DNA from: Vespa crabro | Taxonomy: Eukaryota > Arthropoda > Insecta > Hymenoptera > Vespidae | Direction of reading: 5' to 3' | Length of the DNA: 64,000 bases | Assembly (NCBI RefSeq): GCF_910589235.1 | Contig: NC_060959.1 | Coordinates: forward strand, 1 to 64,000 | Shown: positions 1-12,566 of the stretch, one piece after another | Position numbering within the stretch: position 1 is the first letter of the stretch | Layout of the letters: every line of letters starts with the position of its first letter | Made by a program: the position numbers and the translations under genes | Notes under the pieces: model-generated | Database searches by the model: none | The model's input: only the letters and a program-made list of their open reading frames with translations | What the model was told of the DNA's origin: nothing

Positions 1-45
1 TACTTGTGCCTCAGTTAGAAAAATGTTACCAATCGATTCAGAACA
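1..45. repeat. Partial satellite unit at left edge
   Basis: This is the last 45 bases of a unit. It carries GCCTCAG instead of the usual GCCACAG, a change shared with 5123-5129 and supporting the 5114 bp block copy. The array therefore continues to the left of the window. Confidence 0.95.
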
Positions 46-727
46 TTGCATTTCATAAGATCAAACATCTATTTTATATTGGAATCAAAGTTTTTAACAT
101 TCTTTCATATCGTATATACGATTTTTCGCTCATATATGCGTATCGTCGAAAAACGAAAACTTGAATTCACGTTCAATTTCATTGATTTTATATTCTATCG
201 ATGCAGAATAAAGAATATAACAAGAATATAACGTTTTTACTATGTTTAAATACGCGTTTTCATATGATAATTGCCGAAAAACGTAATCGACATACACGAA
301 TTTCGGTATATGCGAAGATAAAATCGTGAAATCTTTAATAATACTTGTGCCACAGTTAGAAAAATGTTACCAATCGATTCAGAACATTGCATTTCATAAG
401 ATCAAACATCTATTTTATATTGGAATCAAAGTTTTTAACATTCTTTCATATCGTATATACGATTTTTCGCTCATATACGCGTATCGTCGAAAAACGAAAA
501 CTTGAAATCTCGTTCAATTTCATTGATTTTATATTCTATCTATGCAGAATAAAGAATATAACAAGAATATACCGTTTTTACTATGTTTAGATACGCGTTT
601 TCATATGATAATTGTCGAAAAACGTAATCGACATAGGCGAATTTCGGTATATGCGAAGATAAAATCGTGAAATCTTTAATAATACTTGTGCCACAGTTAG
701 AAAAATGTTACCAATCGATTCAGATCA

Positions 728-1067
728 TTGCATTTCATAAGATCAAACATCTATTTTATTTGGAATCAAAGTTTTTAACATTCTTTCATATCGTATATAC
801 GATTTTTCGCTCATATATGCGTATCGTCGAAAAACGAAAACTTGAATTCACGTTCAATTTCATTGATTTTATATTCTATCGATGCAGAATAAAGAATATA
901 ACAAGAATATAACGTTTTTACTATGTTTAAATACGCGTTTTCATATGATAATTGTCGAAAAACGTAATCGACATACACGAATTTCGGTATATGCGAAGAT
1001 AAAATCGTGAAATCTTTAATAATACTTGTGCCACAGTTAGAAAAATGTTACCAATCGATTCAGAACA
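728..1067. repeat. 340 bp unit with TTTTATTTGG deletion (also 5842, 9250)
   Basis: One base is missing (TTTTATTTGG for TTTTATATTGG). The same deletion is present in the units at 5842-6181 and 9250-9589, together with CAGATCATTG and CATATATGCG. It is one mutation spread by block duplication, not three events. Confidence 0.9.
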
Positions 1068-2911
1068 TTGCATTTCATAAGATCAAACATCTATTTTATA
1101 TTGGAATCAAAGTTTTTAACATTCTTTCATATCGTACATACGTTTTTTCGCTCATATACGCGTATCGTCGAAAAACGAAAACTTGAAATGTCGTTCAATT
1201 TCATTGATTTTATATTCTATCGATGCAGAATAAAGAATATAACAAGAATATAACGTTTTTACTATGTTTAAATACGCGTTTTCATATGATACTTGTCGAA
1301 AAACGTAATCGACATACGCGAATTTCGGTATATGCGAAGATAAAATCGTGAAATCGTTAATAATACTTGTGCCACAGTTAGAAAAATGTTACCAATCGCT
1401 TCAGAACATTGCATTTCATAAGATCAAACATCTATTTTTTATTGGAATCAAAGTTTTTAACATTCTTTCATATCGTATATACGATTTTTCGCTCATATAC
1501 GCGTATCGTCGAAAAACGAAAACTTGAAATCTCGTTCAATTTCATTGATTTTATATTCCATCGATGCAGAATAAAGAATATAACAAGAATATACCGTTTT
1601 TACTATGTTTAAATACGCGTTTTCATATGATAATTGTCGAAAAACGTAATCGACATAGGCGAATTTCGGTATATGCGAAGATAAAATCGTGAAATCTTTA
1701 ATAATACTTGTGCCAAAGTTAGAAAAATGTTACCAATCGATTCAGAACATTGCATTTCATAAGATCAAACATCTATTTTATATTGGAATCAAAGTTTTTA
1801 ACATTCTTTCATATCGTATATACGATTTTACGCTCATATACGCGTATCGTCGAAAAACGAAAACATGAAATCTCGTTCAATTTCATTGATTTTATATTCT
1901 ATCGATGCAGAATAAAGAATATAAAAAGAATATAACGTTTTTACTATGTTTAAATAAGCGTTTTCATATGATAATTGTCGAAAAACCTAATCGACATACG
2001 CGAATTTCGGTATATGCGAAGATAAAATCGTGAAATCTTTAATAATACTTGTGCCACAGTTAGAAAAATGCTACCAATCGATTCAGAACATTGCATTTCA
2101 TAAGATCAAACATCTATTTTATATTGGAATCAAAGTTTTTAACATTCTTTCATATCGTATATACGATTTTTCGCTCATATACGCGTATCGTCGAAAAACG
2201 AAAACTTGAAATCTCGTTCAATTTCATTGATTTTATATTCTATCGATGCAGAATAAAGAATATAACAAGAATATAACGTTTTCACTATGTTTAAATACGC
2301 GTTTTCATATGATAGTTGTCGAAAAACGTAATCGACATAGGCGAATTTCGTTATATGCGAAGATAAAATCGTGAAATCTTTAATAATACTTGTACCACAG
2401 TTAGAAAAATGTTACCAATCGATTCAGAACATTGCATTTCATAAGATCAAACATCTATTTTATATTAGAATCAAAGTTTTTAACATTCTTTCATATCGTA
2501 TATACGATTTTTCGCTCATATACGCGTATCGTCGAAAAACGAAAACTTGAAATCTCGTTCAATTTCATTGATTTTATATTCTATCGATGCAGAATAAAGA
2601 ATATAACAAGAATATAACGTTTTTACTATGTTTAAATACGCGTTTTCATATGATAATTGTCGAAAAACGTAATCGACATAGGCGAATTTCGGTATATGCG
2701 AAGATAAAATCGTGAAATCTTTAGTAATACTTGTGCCACAGTTAGAAAAATGTTACCAATCGATTCAGAACATTGCATTTCATAAGATCAAACATCTATT
2801 TTATATTGGAATCAAAGTTTTTAACATTCTTTCATATCGTATATACGATTTTTCGCTCATATACGCGTATCGTCGAAAAACGAAAACTTGAAATCTCGTT
2901 CAATTTCATTC
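866..2911. repeat. 6-unit higher-order block, copy 1 (2046 bp)
   Basis: Six units that each carry private markers: GAAATGTCG and GATACTTGTCG (unit 1068); TTTTTTATTGG and ATTCCATCG (1409); AAACATGAAATC, ATAAAAAGAAT and AAATAAGCG (1750); TTTTCACTATG and GATAGTTG (2091); ATATTAGAATC and TTTAGTAATAC (2432); TTCATTCATTTT (2773). The next 2046 bp repeat all of them in the same order. The left edge is bounded by the G at 865, where 2911 has C. Confidence 0.95.
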
Positions 2912-4957
2912 ATTTTATATTCTATCGATGCAGAATAAAGAATATAACAAGAATATAACGTTTTTACTATGTTTAAATACGCGTTTTCATATGATAATTG
3001 TCGAAAAACGTAATCGACATACACGAATTTCGGTATATGCGAAGATAAAATCGTGAAATCTTTAATAATACTTGTGCCACAGTTAGAAAAATGTTACCAA
3101 TCGATTCAGAACATTGCATTTCATAAGATCAAACATCTATTTTATATTGGAATCAAAGTTTTTAACATTCTTTCATATCGTACATACGTTTTTTCGCTCA
3201 TATACGCGTATCGTCGAAAAACGAAAACTTGAAATGTCGTTCAATTTCATTGATTTTATATTCTATCGATGCAGAATAAAGAATATAACAAGAATATAAC
3301 GTTTTTACTATGTTTAAATACGCGTTTTCATATGATACTTGTCGAAAAACGTAATCGACATACGCGAATTTCGGTATATGCGAAGATAAAATCGTGAAAT
3401 CGTTAATAATACTTGTGCCACAGTTAGAAAAATGTTACCAATCGCTTCAGAACATTGCATTTCATAAGATCAAACATCTATTTTTTATTGGAATCAAAGT
3501 TTTTAACATTCTTTCATATCGTATATACGATTTTTCGCTCATATACGCGTATCGTCGAAAAACGAAAACTTGAAATCTCGTTCAATTTCATTGATTTTAT
3601 ATTCCATCGATGCAGAATAAAGAATATAACAAGAATATACCGTTTTTACTATGTTTAAATACGCGTTTTCATATGATAATTGTCGAAAAACGTAATCGAC
3701 ATAGGCGAATTTCGGTATATGCGAAGATAAAATCGTGAAATCTTTAATAATACTTGTGCCAAAGTTAGAAAAATGTTACCAATCGATTCAGAACATTGCA
3801 TTTCATAAGATCAAACATCTATTTTATATTGGAATCAAAGTTTTTAACATTCTTTCATATCGTATATACGATTTTACGCTCATATACGCGTATCGTCGAA
3901 AAACGAAAACATGAAATCTCGTTCAATTTCATTGATTTTATATTCTATCGATGCAGAATAAAGAATATAAAAAGAATATAACGTTTTTACTATGTTTAAA
4001 TAAGCGTTTTCATATGATAATTGTCGAAAAACCTAATCGACATACGCGAATTTCGGTATATGCGAAGATAAAATCGTGAAATCTTTAATAATACTTGTGC
4101 CACAGTTAGAAAAATGCTACCAATCGATTCAGAACATTGCATTTCATAAGATCAAACATCTATTTTATATTGGAATCAAAGTTTTTAACATTCTTTCATA
4201 TCGTATATACGATTTTTCGCTCATATACGCGTATCGTCGAAAAACGAAAACTTGAAATCTCGTTCAATTTCATTGATTTTATATTCTATCGATGCAGAAT
4301 AAAGAATATAACAAGAATATAACGTTTTCACTATGTTTAAATACGCGTTTTCATATGATAGTTGTCGAAAAACGTAATCGACATAGGCGAATTTCGTTAT
4401 ATGCGAAGATAAAATCGTGAAATCTTTAATAATACTTGTACCACAGTTAGAAAAATGTTACCAATCGATTCAGAACATTGCATTTCATAAGATCAAACAT
4501 CTATTTTATATTAGAATCAAAGTTTTTAACATTCTTTCATATCGTATATACGATTTTTCGCTCATATACGCGTATCGTCGAAAAACGAAAACTTGAAATC
4601 TCGTTCAATTTCATTGATTTTATATTCTATCGATGCAGAATAAAGAATATAACAAGAATATAACGTTTTTACTATGTTTAAATACGCGTTTTCATATGAT
4701 AATTGTCGAAAAACGTAATCGACATAGGCGAATTTCGGTATATGCGAAGATAAAATCGTGAAATCTTTAGTAATACTTGTGCCACAGTTAGAAAAATGTT
4801 ACCAATCGATTCAGAACATTGCATTTCATAAGATCAAACATCTATTTTATATTGGAATCAAAGTTTTTAACATTCTTTCATATCGTATATACGATTTTTC
4901 GCTCATATACGCGTATCGTCGAAAAACGAAAACTTGAAATCTCGTTCAATTTCATTC
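2912..4957. repeat. 6-unit higher-order block, copy 2 (2046 bp)
   Basis: Direct tandem copy of 866-2911. I saw no difference from the first copy until 4995 (AACACGAAT, versus AACAAGAAT at 2949), so the duplication is recent or was recently homogenised. An assembly expansion cannot be excluded from sequence alone. Confidence 0.95.
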
Positions 4958-5114
4958 ATTTTATATTCTATCGATGCAGAATAAAGAATATAACACGAAT
5001 ATAACGTTTTTACTATGTTTAAATACGCGTTTTCATATGATAATTGTCGAAAAACGTAATCGACATACGCGAATTTCGGTATATGCGAAGATAAAATCGT
5101 GAAATCTTTAATAA

Positions 5115-6286
5115 TACTTGTGCCTCAGTTAGAAAAATGTTACCAATCGATTCAGAACATTGCATTTCATAAGATCAAACATCTATTTTATATTGGAATC
5201 AAAGTTTTTAACATTCTTTCATATCGTATATACGATTTTTCGCTCATATATGCGTATCGTCGAAAAACGAAAACTTGAATTCACGTTCAATTTCATTGAT
5301 TTTATATTCTATCGATGCAGAATAAAGAATATAACAAGAATATAACGTTTTTACTATGTTTAAATACGCGTTTTCATATGATAATTGCCGAAAAACGTAA
5401 TCGACATACACGAATTTCGGTATATGCGAAGATAAAATCGTGAAATCTTTAATAATACTTGTGCCACAGTTAGAAAAATGTTACCAATCGATTCAGAACA
5501 TTGCATTTCATAAGATCAAACATCTATTTTATATTGGAATCAAAGTTTTTAACATTCTTTCATATCGTATATACGATTTTTCGCTCATATACGCGTATCG
5601 TCGAAAAACGAAAACTTGAAATCTCGTTCAATTTCATTGATTTTATATTCTATCTATGCAGAATAAAGAATATAACAAGAATATCTCGTTTTTACTATGT
5701 TTAGATACGCGTTTTCATATGATAATTGTCGAAAAACGTAATCGACATAGGCGAATTTCGGTATATGCGAAGATAAAATCGTGAAATCTTTAATAATACT
5801 TGTGCCACAGGTAGAAAAATGTTACCAATCGATTCAGATCATTGCATTTCATAAGATCAAACATCTATTTTATTTGGAATCAAAGTTTTTAACATTCTTT
5901 CATATCGTATATACGATTTTTCGCTCATATATGCGTATCGTCGAAAAACGAAAACTTGAAATCACGTTCAATTTCATTGATTTTATATTCTATCGATGCA
6001 GAATAAAGAATATAACAAGAATATAACGTTTTTACTATGTTTAAATACGCGTTTTCATATGATAATTGTCGAAAAACGTAATCGACATACACGAATTTCG
6101 GTATATGCGAAGATAAAATCGTGAAATCTTTAATAATACTTGTGCCACAGTTAGAAAAATGTTACCAATCGATTCAGAACATTGCATTTCATAAGATCAA
6201 ACATCTATTTTATATTGGAATCAAAGTTTTTAACATTCTTTCATATCGTACATACGTTTTTTCGCTCATATACGCGTATCGTCGAA
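5115..6286. repeat. Block A copy 2
   Basis: Second copy of 1-1172. Differences seen include ATCTCG for ATACCG near 5690, CAGGTAG for CAGTTAG near 5810, and GAAATCACG for GAATTCACG near 5960. The CAGGTAG state was then passed on to the block at 9113, which helps to order the duplications. Confidence 0.9.
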
Positions 6287-6707
6287 GAACGAAAACTTGA
6301 AATCTCGTTCAATTTCATTGATTTTATATTCTATCGATGCAGAATAAAGAATATAACAAGAATATACCGTTTTTACTATTTTTAAATACGCGTTTTCATA
6401 TGATAATTGTCGAAAAACGTAATCGACATAGGCGAATTTCGGTATATGCGAAGATAAAATCGTGAAATCTTTAATAATACTTGTGCCACAGTTAGAAAAA
6501 TGTTACCAATCGATTCAGATCATTGCATTTCATAAGATCAAACATCTATTTTATATTGGAATCAAAGTTTTTAACATTCTTTCATATCGTATATACGATT
6601 TTACGCTCATATACGCGTATCGTCGAAAAACGAAAACTTGAAATCTCGTTCAATTTCATTGATTTTATATTCTATCGATGCAGAATAAAGAATATAACAA
6701 GAATATA
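5705..6707. repeat. Block B copy 1 (1003 bp)
   Basis: It pairs with 9113-10115 at a shift of 3408 bp (10 units minus two). Shared states: CAGGTAG, CAGATCATTG twice, the 340 bp deletion unit, GTACATACG, GTCGAAGAACG, CTATTTTTAAATA and TTTTACGCTC. It overlaps block A copy 2, so segments were recopied as part of different larger blocks. Confidence 0.88.
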
Positions 6708-9218
6708 CCGTTTTTACTATGTTTAAATACGCGTTTTCATATGATAATTGTCGAAAAACGTAATCGACATAGGCGAATTTCGGTATATGCGAAGATAAAA
6801 TCGTGAAATCTTTAATAATACTTGTGCCACAGTTAGAAAAATGTTACCAATCGATTCAGAACATTGCATTTCATAAGATCAAACATCTATTTTATATTGG
6901 AATCAAAGTTTTTAACATTCTTTCATATCGTATATACTATTTTTCGCTCATATACGCGTATCGTCGAAAAACGAAAACTTGAAATCTCGTTCAATTTCAT
7001 TGATTTTATATTCTATCGATGCAGAATAAAGAATATAACAAGAATATGACGTTTTTACTATGTTTAAATAAGCTTTTCATATGATAATTGTCGAAAAACG
7101 TAATCGACATAGGCGAATTTCGGTATATGCGAAGATAAAATAGTGAAATCTTTAATAATACTTGTGCCACAGTTAGAAAACTGTTACCAAATGATTCAGA
7201 ACATTGCATTTCATGAGATCAAACATCTATTTTATATTGGAATCAAAGTTTTTAACATTCTTTCATATCGTATATACTATTTTTCGCTCATATACGCGTA
7301 TCGTCGAAAAACGAAAACTTGAAATCTCGTTCAATTTAATTGATTTTATATTCTATCGATGCAGAATAAAGAATATAACAAGAATATGACGTTTTTACTA
7401 TGTTTAAATACGCGTTTTCATATGATAATTGTCGAAAAACGTAATCGATATAGGCGAATTTCGGTATATGCGAAGATAAAATAGTGAAATCTTTAATAAT
7501 ACTTGTGCCACAGTTAGAAAAAAGTTACCAATCGATTCAGAACATTGCATTTCATAAGATCAAACATCTATTTTATATTGGAGTCAAAGTTTTTAACATT
7601 CTTTCATATCGTATATACGATTTTTCGCTCATATACGCGTATCGTCAAAAAACGAAAACTTGAAATCTCGTTCAATTTCATTGATTTTATATTCTATCGA
7701 TGCAGAATAAAGAATATAACAAGAATATAACGTTTTTACTATGTTTAAATACGCGTTTTCATATGATAATTGTCGAAAAACGTAATCGACATACGCGAAT
7801 TTCGGTATATGCGAAGATAAAATCGTGAAATCTTTAATAATGCTTGTGCCACAGTTAGAAAAATGTTACCAATCTATTCAGAACATTGCATTTCATAAGA
7901 TCAAACATCTATTTTATATTGGAATCAAAGTTTTTAACATTCTTTCATATCGTATATACGATTTTTCGCTCATATACGCGTATCGTCGAAAAACGATAAC
8001 TTGAAATCTCGTTCAATTTCATTGATTTTATATTCTATCGATGCAGAATAAAGAATATAACAAGAATATACCGTTTTTACTATGTTTAAATACGCGTTTT
8101 CATATGATAATTGTCGAAAAACGTAATCGACATACGCGAATTTCGGTATACGCGAAGATAAAATCGTGAAAGCTTTAATAATACTTGTGCCACAGTTAGA
8201 AAAATGATACCAATCGAATCAGAACATTGCATTTCATAATATCAAACATCTATTTTATATTGGAATCAAAGTTTTTAACATTCTTTCATATCGTATATAC
8301 GATCTTTCGCTCATATACGCGTATCGTCGAAAAACGAAAACTTGAAATCTCGTTCAATTTCATTGATTTTATATTCTATCGATGCAGAATAAAGAATATA
8401 ACAAGAATATACCGTTTTTACTATGTTTAAATACGCGTTATCATATGATAATTGTCGAAAAACTTAATCGACATACGCGAATTTCGGTATATGCGAAGAT
8501 AAAATCGTGAAAACTTTAATAATACTTGTGCCACAGTTAGAAAAATGTTACCATTCGATTCAGAACATTGCATTTCATAAGATCAAACATCTATTTTATA
8601 CTGGAATCAAAGTTTTTAACATTCTTTCATATCGTATATACGATTTTTCGCTCATATACGCGTATCGTCGAAAAACGAAAACTTGAAATCTCGTTCAATT
8701 TCATTGATTTTATATTCTATCGATGCAGAATAAAGAATATAACAAGAATATAACGTTTTTACTATGTTTAAATACGCGTTTTCATATGATAATTGTCGAA
8801 AAACGTAATCGACATAGGCGAATTTCGGTATATGCGAAGATAAAATCGTGAAATCTTTAATAATACTTGTGCCACAGTTAGAAAAATGTTACCAATCTAT
8901 TCAGAACATTGCATTTCATAAGATCAAACATCTATTTTATATTGGAATCAAAGTTTTTAACATTCTTTCATATCGTATATACGATTTTTCGCTCATATAC
9001 GCGTATCGTCGAAAAACGATAACTTGAAATCTCGTTCAATTTCATTGATTTTATATTCTATCGATGCAGAATAAAGAATATAACAAGAATATACCGTTTT
9101 TACTATGTTTAAATACGCGTTTTCATATGATAATTGTCGAAAAACGTAATCGACATAGGCGAATTTCGGTATATGCGAAGATAAAATCGTGAAATCTTTA
9201 ATAATACTTGTGCCACAG
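6635..9218. repeat. Block C copy 1 (2584 bp, 7.6 units)
   Basis: It pairs with 12430-15013 at a shift of 5795 bp (17 units minus two). Shared states in order: TATACTATTTTT; a one-base deletion making AAATAAGCTTTTC (new HindIII site); TTTCATGAGATC; CGATATAGG; AAAAAAGTTACC; GGAGTCAAAG; GTCAAAAAACG; AATGCTTGTG; GATAACTTG; GAAAGCTTT; CATAATATC; GATCTTTCG; CGCGTTATC; CCATTCGATTC; TATACTGG. Confidence 0.92.
6864..7203. repeat. 340 bp unit creating a HindIII site (also 12659)
   Basis: AAATAAGCTTTTC replaces AAATACGCGTTTTC. One base is lost, the second MluI site is destroyed and AAGCTT is created. The identical unit at 12659-12998 belongs to block C copy 2. Confidence 0.88.
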
Positions 9219-10115
9219 GTAGAAAAATGTTACCAATCGATTCAGATCATTGCATTTCATAAGATCAAACATCTATTTTATTTGGAATCAAAGTTTTTAA
9301 CATTCTTTCATATCGTATATACGATTTTTCGCTCATATATGCGTATCGTCGAAAAACGAAAACTTGAATTCACGTTCAATTTCATTGATTTTATATTCTA
9401 TCGATGCAGAATAAAGAATATAACAAGAATATAACGTTTTTACTATGTTTAAATACGCGTTTTCATATGATAATTGTCGAAAAACGTAATCGACATACAC
9501 GAATTTCGGTATATGCGAAGATAAAATCGTGAAATCTTTAATAATACTTGTGCCACAGTTAGAAAAATGTTACCAATCGATTCAGAACATTGCATTTCAT
9601 AAGATCAAACATCTATTTTATATTGGAATCAAAGTTTTTAACATTCTTTCATATCGTACATACGTTTTTTCGCTCATATACGCGTATCGTCGAAGAACGA
9701 AAACTTGAAATCTCGTTCAATTTCATTGATTTTATATTCTATCGATGCAGAATAAAGAATATAACAAGAATATACCGTTTTTACTATTTTTAAATACGCG
9801 TTTTCATATGATAATTGTCGAAAAACGTAATCGACATAGGCGAATTTCGGTATATGCGAAGATAAAATCGTGAAATCTTTAATAATACTTGTGCCACAGT
9901 TAGAAAAATGTTACCAATCGATTCAGATCATTGCATTTCATAAGATCAAACATCTATTTTATATTGGAATCAAAGTTTTTAACATTCTTTCATATCGTAT
10001 ATACGATTTTACGCTCATATACGCGTATCGTCGAAAAACGAAAACTTGAAATCTCGTTCAATTTCATTGATTTTATATTCTATCGATGCAGAATAAAGAA
10101 TATAACAAGAATATA
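9113..10115. repeat. Block B copy 2
   Basis: Copy of 5705-6707. It retains the TTGAATTCACG state seen in block A copy 1 near 845, whereas 5960 has GAAATCACG. The change near 5960 is thus either later than this copying or a back-change. The right limit is 10116 (A here, C at 6708). Confidence 0.88.
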
Positions 10116-12015
10116 ACGTTTTCACTATGTTTAAATACGCGTTTTCATATGATAATTGTCGAAAAACGTAATCGACATACGCGAATTTCGGTATATGCGA
10201 AGAAAAAATCGTGAAATCTTTAATAATACTTGTGCCACAGTTAGAAAAATGTTACCAATCGATTCAGAACATTGCATTTCATAAGATCAAACATCTATTT
10301 TATATTGGAATCAAAGTTTTTAACATTCTTTCAAATCGTATATACGATTTTTCGCTCATATACGCGTATCGTCGAAAAACGAAAACTTGAAATCTCGTTC
10401 AATTTCATTGATTTTATATTCTATCGATGCAGAATAAAGAATATAACAAGAATATGACGTTTTTACTATGTTTAAATACGCGTTTTCATATGATAATTGT
10501 CGAATAACGTAATCGACATAGGCGAATTTCGGTATATGCGAAGATAAAATCGTGAAATCTTTAATAATACTTGTGCCACAGTTAGAAAAATGTTACCAAT
10601 CGATTCAGAACATTGCATTTCAAAAGATCAAACATCTATTTTATATTGGAATCAAAGTTTTTAACATTCTTTCATATCGTATATACGATTTTTCGCTCAT
10701 ATACGCGTATCGTCGAAAAACGAAAACTTGAAATCTCGTTCAATTTCATTGATTTTATATTCTATCGATGCAGAATAAAGAATATAACAAGAATATAACG
10801 TTTTCACTATGTTTAAATACGCGTTTTCATATGATAAATGTCGAAAAACGTAATCGACATACGCGAATTTCGGTACATGCGAAGATAAAATCGTGAAATC
10901 TTTAATAATACTTGTGCCACAGTTAGAAAAATGTTACCAATCGATTCAGAACATTGCATTTCATAAGATCAAACATCTATTTTATATTGGAATCAAAGTT
11001 TTTAACATTCTTTCATATCGTATATACGATTTTTCGCTCATATACGCGTATCGTCGAAAAACGAAAACTTGAAATCTCGTTCAATTTCATTGATTTTATA
11101 TTCTATCGATGCAGAATAAAGAATATAACAAGAATATAACGTTTTTACTATGTTTAAATACGCGTTTTCATATGATAATTGTCGAAAAACGTAATCGACT
11201 AACGCGAATTTCGGTATATGCGAAGATAAAATCGTGAAATCTTTAATAATACTTGTGCCACAGTTAGAAAAATGTTACCAATCGATTCAGAACATTGCAT
11301 TTCATAAGATCAAACAACTATTTTATATTGGAATCAAAGTTTTTAACATTCTTTCATATCGTATATACGATTTTTCGCTCATATACGCGTATCGTCGGAA
11401 AACGAAAACTTGAAATCTCGTTCAATTTCATTGATTTTATATTCTATCGATGCAGAATAAAGAATATAACAAGAATATAACGTTTTTACTATGTTTAAAT
11501 ACGCGTTTTCATAAGATAATTATCGAAAAACGTAATCGACATACGCGAATTTCGGTATATGCGAAGATAAAATCGTGAAATCTTTAATAATACTTGTGCC
11601 ACAGTTAGAAAAATGTCACCAATCGATTCAGAACATTGCATTTCATAAGATCAAACATCTATTTTATATTGGAATCAAAGTTTTTAACATTCTTTCATAT
11701 CGTATATACGATTTTTCGCTCATATACGCGTATCGTCGAAAAACGAAAACTTGAAATCTCGTTCAATTTCATTCATTTTATATTCTATCGATGCAGAATA
11801 AAGAATATAACAAGAATATACCGTTTTTACTATGTTTAAATACGCGTTTTCATATGATAATTGTCGAAAAACGTAATCGACATAGGCGAATTTCGGTATA
11901 TGCGAAGATAAAATCGTGAAATCTTTAATAATACTTGTGCCACAGTTAGAAAGATGTTACCAATCGATTCAGAACATTGCATTTCATAAGATCAAACATC
12001 TATTTTATATTGGAA

Positions 12016-12566
12016 TCAAAGTTTTTAACATTCTTTCATATCGTATATACGATTTTTCGCTCATATACGCGTATCGTCAAAAAACGAAAACTTGAAATCT
12101 CGTTCAATTTCATTGATTTTATATTCTATCGATGCAGAATAAAGAATATAACAAGAATATAACGTTTTTACTATGTTTAAATACGCGTTTTCATATGATA
12201 ATTGTCGAAAAACGTAATCGACATACGCGAATTTCGGTATATGCGAAGATAAAATCGTGAAATCTTTAATAATGCTTGTGCCACAGTTAGAAAAATGTTA
12301 CCAATCTATTCAGAACATTGCATTTCATAAGATCAAACATCTATTTTATATTGGAATCAAAGTTTTTAACATTCTTTCATATCGTATATACGATTTTTCG
12401 CTCATATACGAGTATCGTCGAAAAACGATAACTTGAAATCTCGTTCAATTTCATTGATTTTATATTCTATCGATGCAGAATAAAGAATATAACAAGAATA
12501 TACCGTTTTTACTATGTTTAAATACGCGTTTTCATATGATAATTGTCGAAAAACGTAATCGACATA
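12016..12566. repeat. Third, partial copy of a block C segment
   Basis: It matches 7584-8134 at a shift of 4432 bp with GTCAAAAAACG, AATGCTTGTG, AATCTATTCAG, GATAACTTG and ATACCG in order. One clear difference is CATATACGAGTATCG near 12411. It lies directly before block C copy 2, so the segment occurs three times in 7.5-14 kb. Confidence 0.82.

Larger units (their letters stand above)
1..1172. repeat. Block A copy 1 (about 3.4 units)
   Basis: It matches 5115-6286 at a shift of 5114 bp (15 units minus one base). Shared rare states, in order: GCCTCAG, CATATATGCG, TTGAATTCACG (EcoRI site), ATTGCCG, CTATCTATGC, GTTTAGATACG, CAGATCATTG, the one-base deletion giving TTTTATTTGG, and GTACATACGTTTTTT. 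The copies separate at 1173 (A here, G at 6287). Confidence 0.9.

Noticed and set aside
46..231. A 61-codon open frame repeated in most units (46-231 and every 341 bp)
   Set aside because: It begins at TTG, not ATG, sits wholly inside the satellite unit, and is interrupted or altered in many units. Its variants look as free at codon positions 1 and 2 as at position 3. Repetition reflects the satellite, not conservation of a protein.
667..912. 75- and 81-codon frames joining unit ends (667-912, 5781-6026, 9189-9434, 31015-31260, 34102-34329, 46371-46598, 62397-62624)
   Set aside because: They start at GTG or TTG and exist only where a one-base indel or a lost TAG links two neighbouring frames. 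These are chance extensions in repeat DNA.
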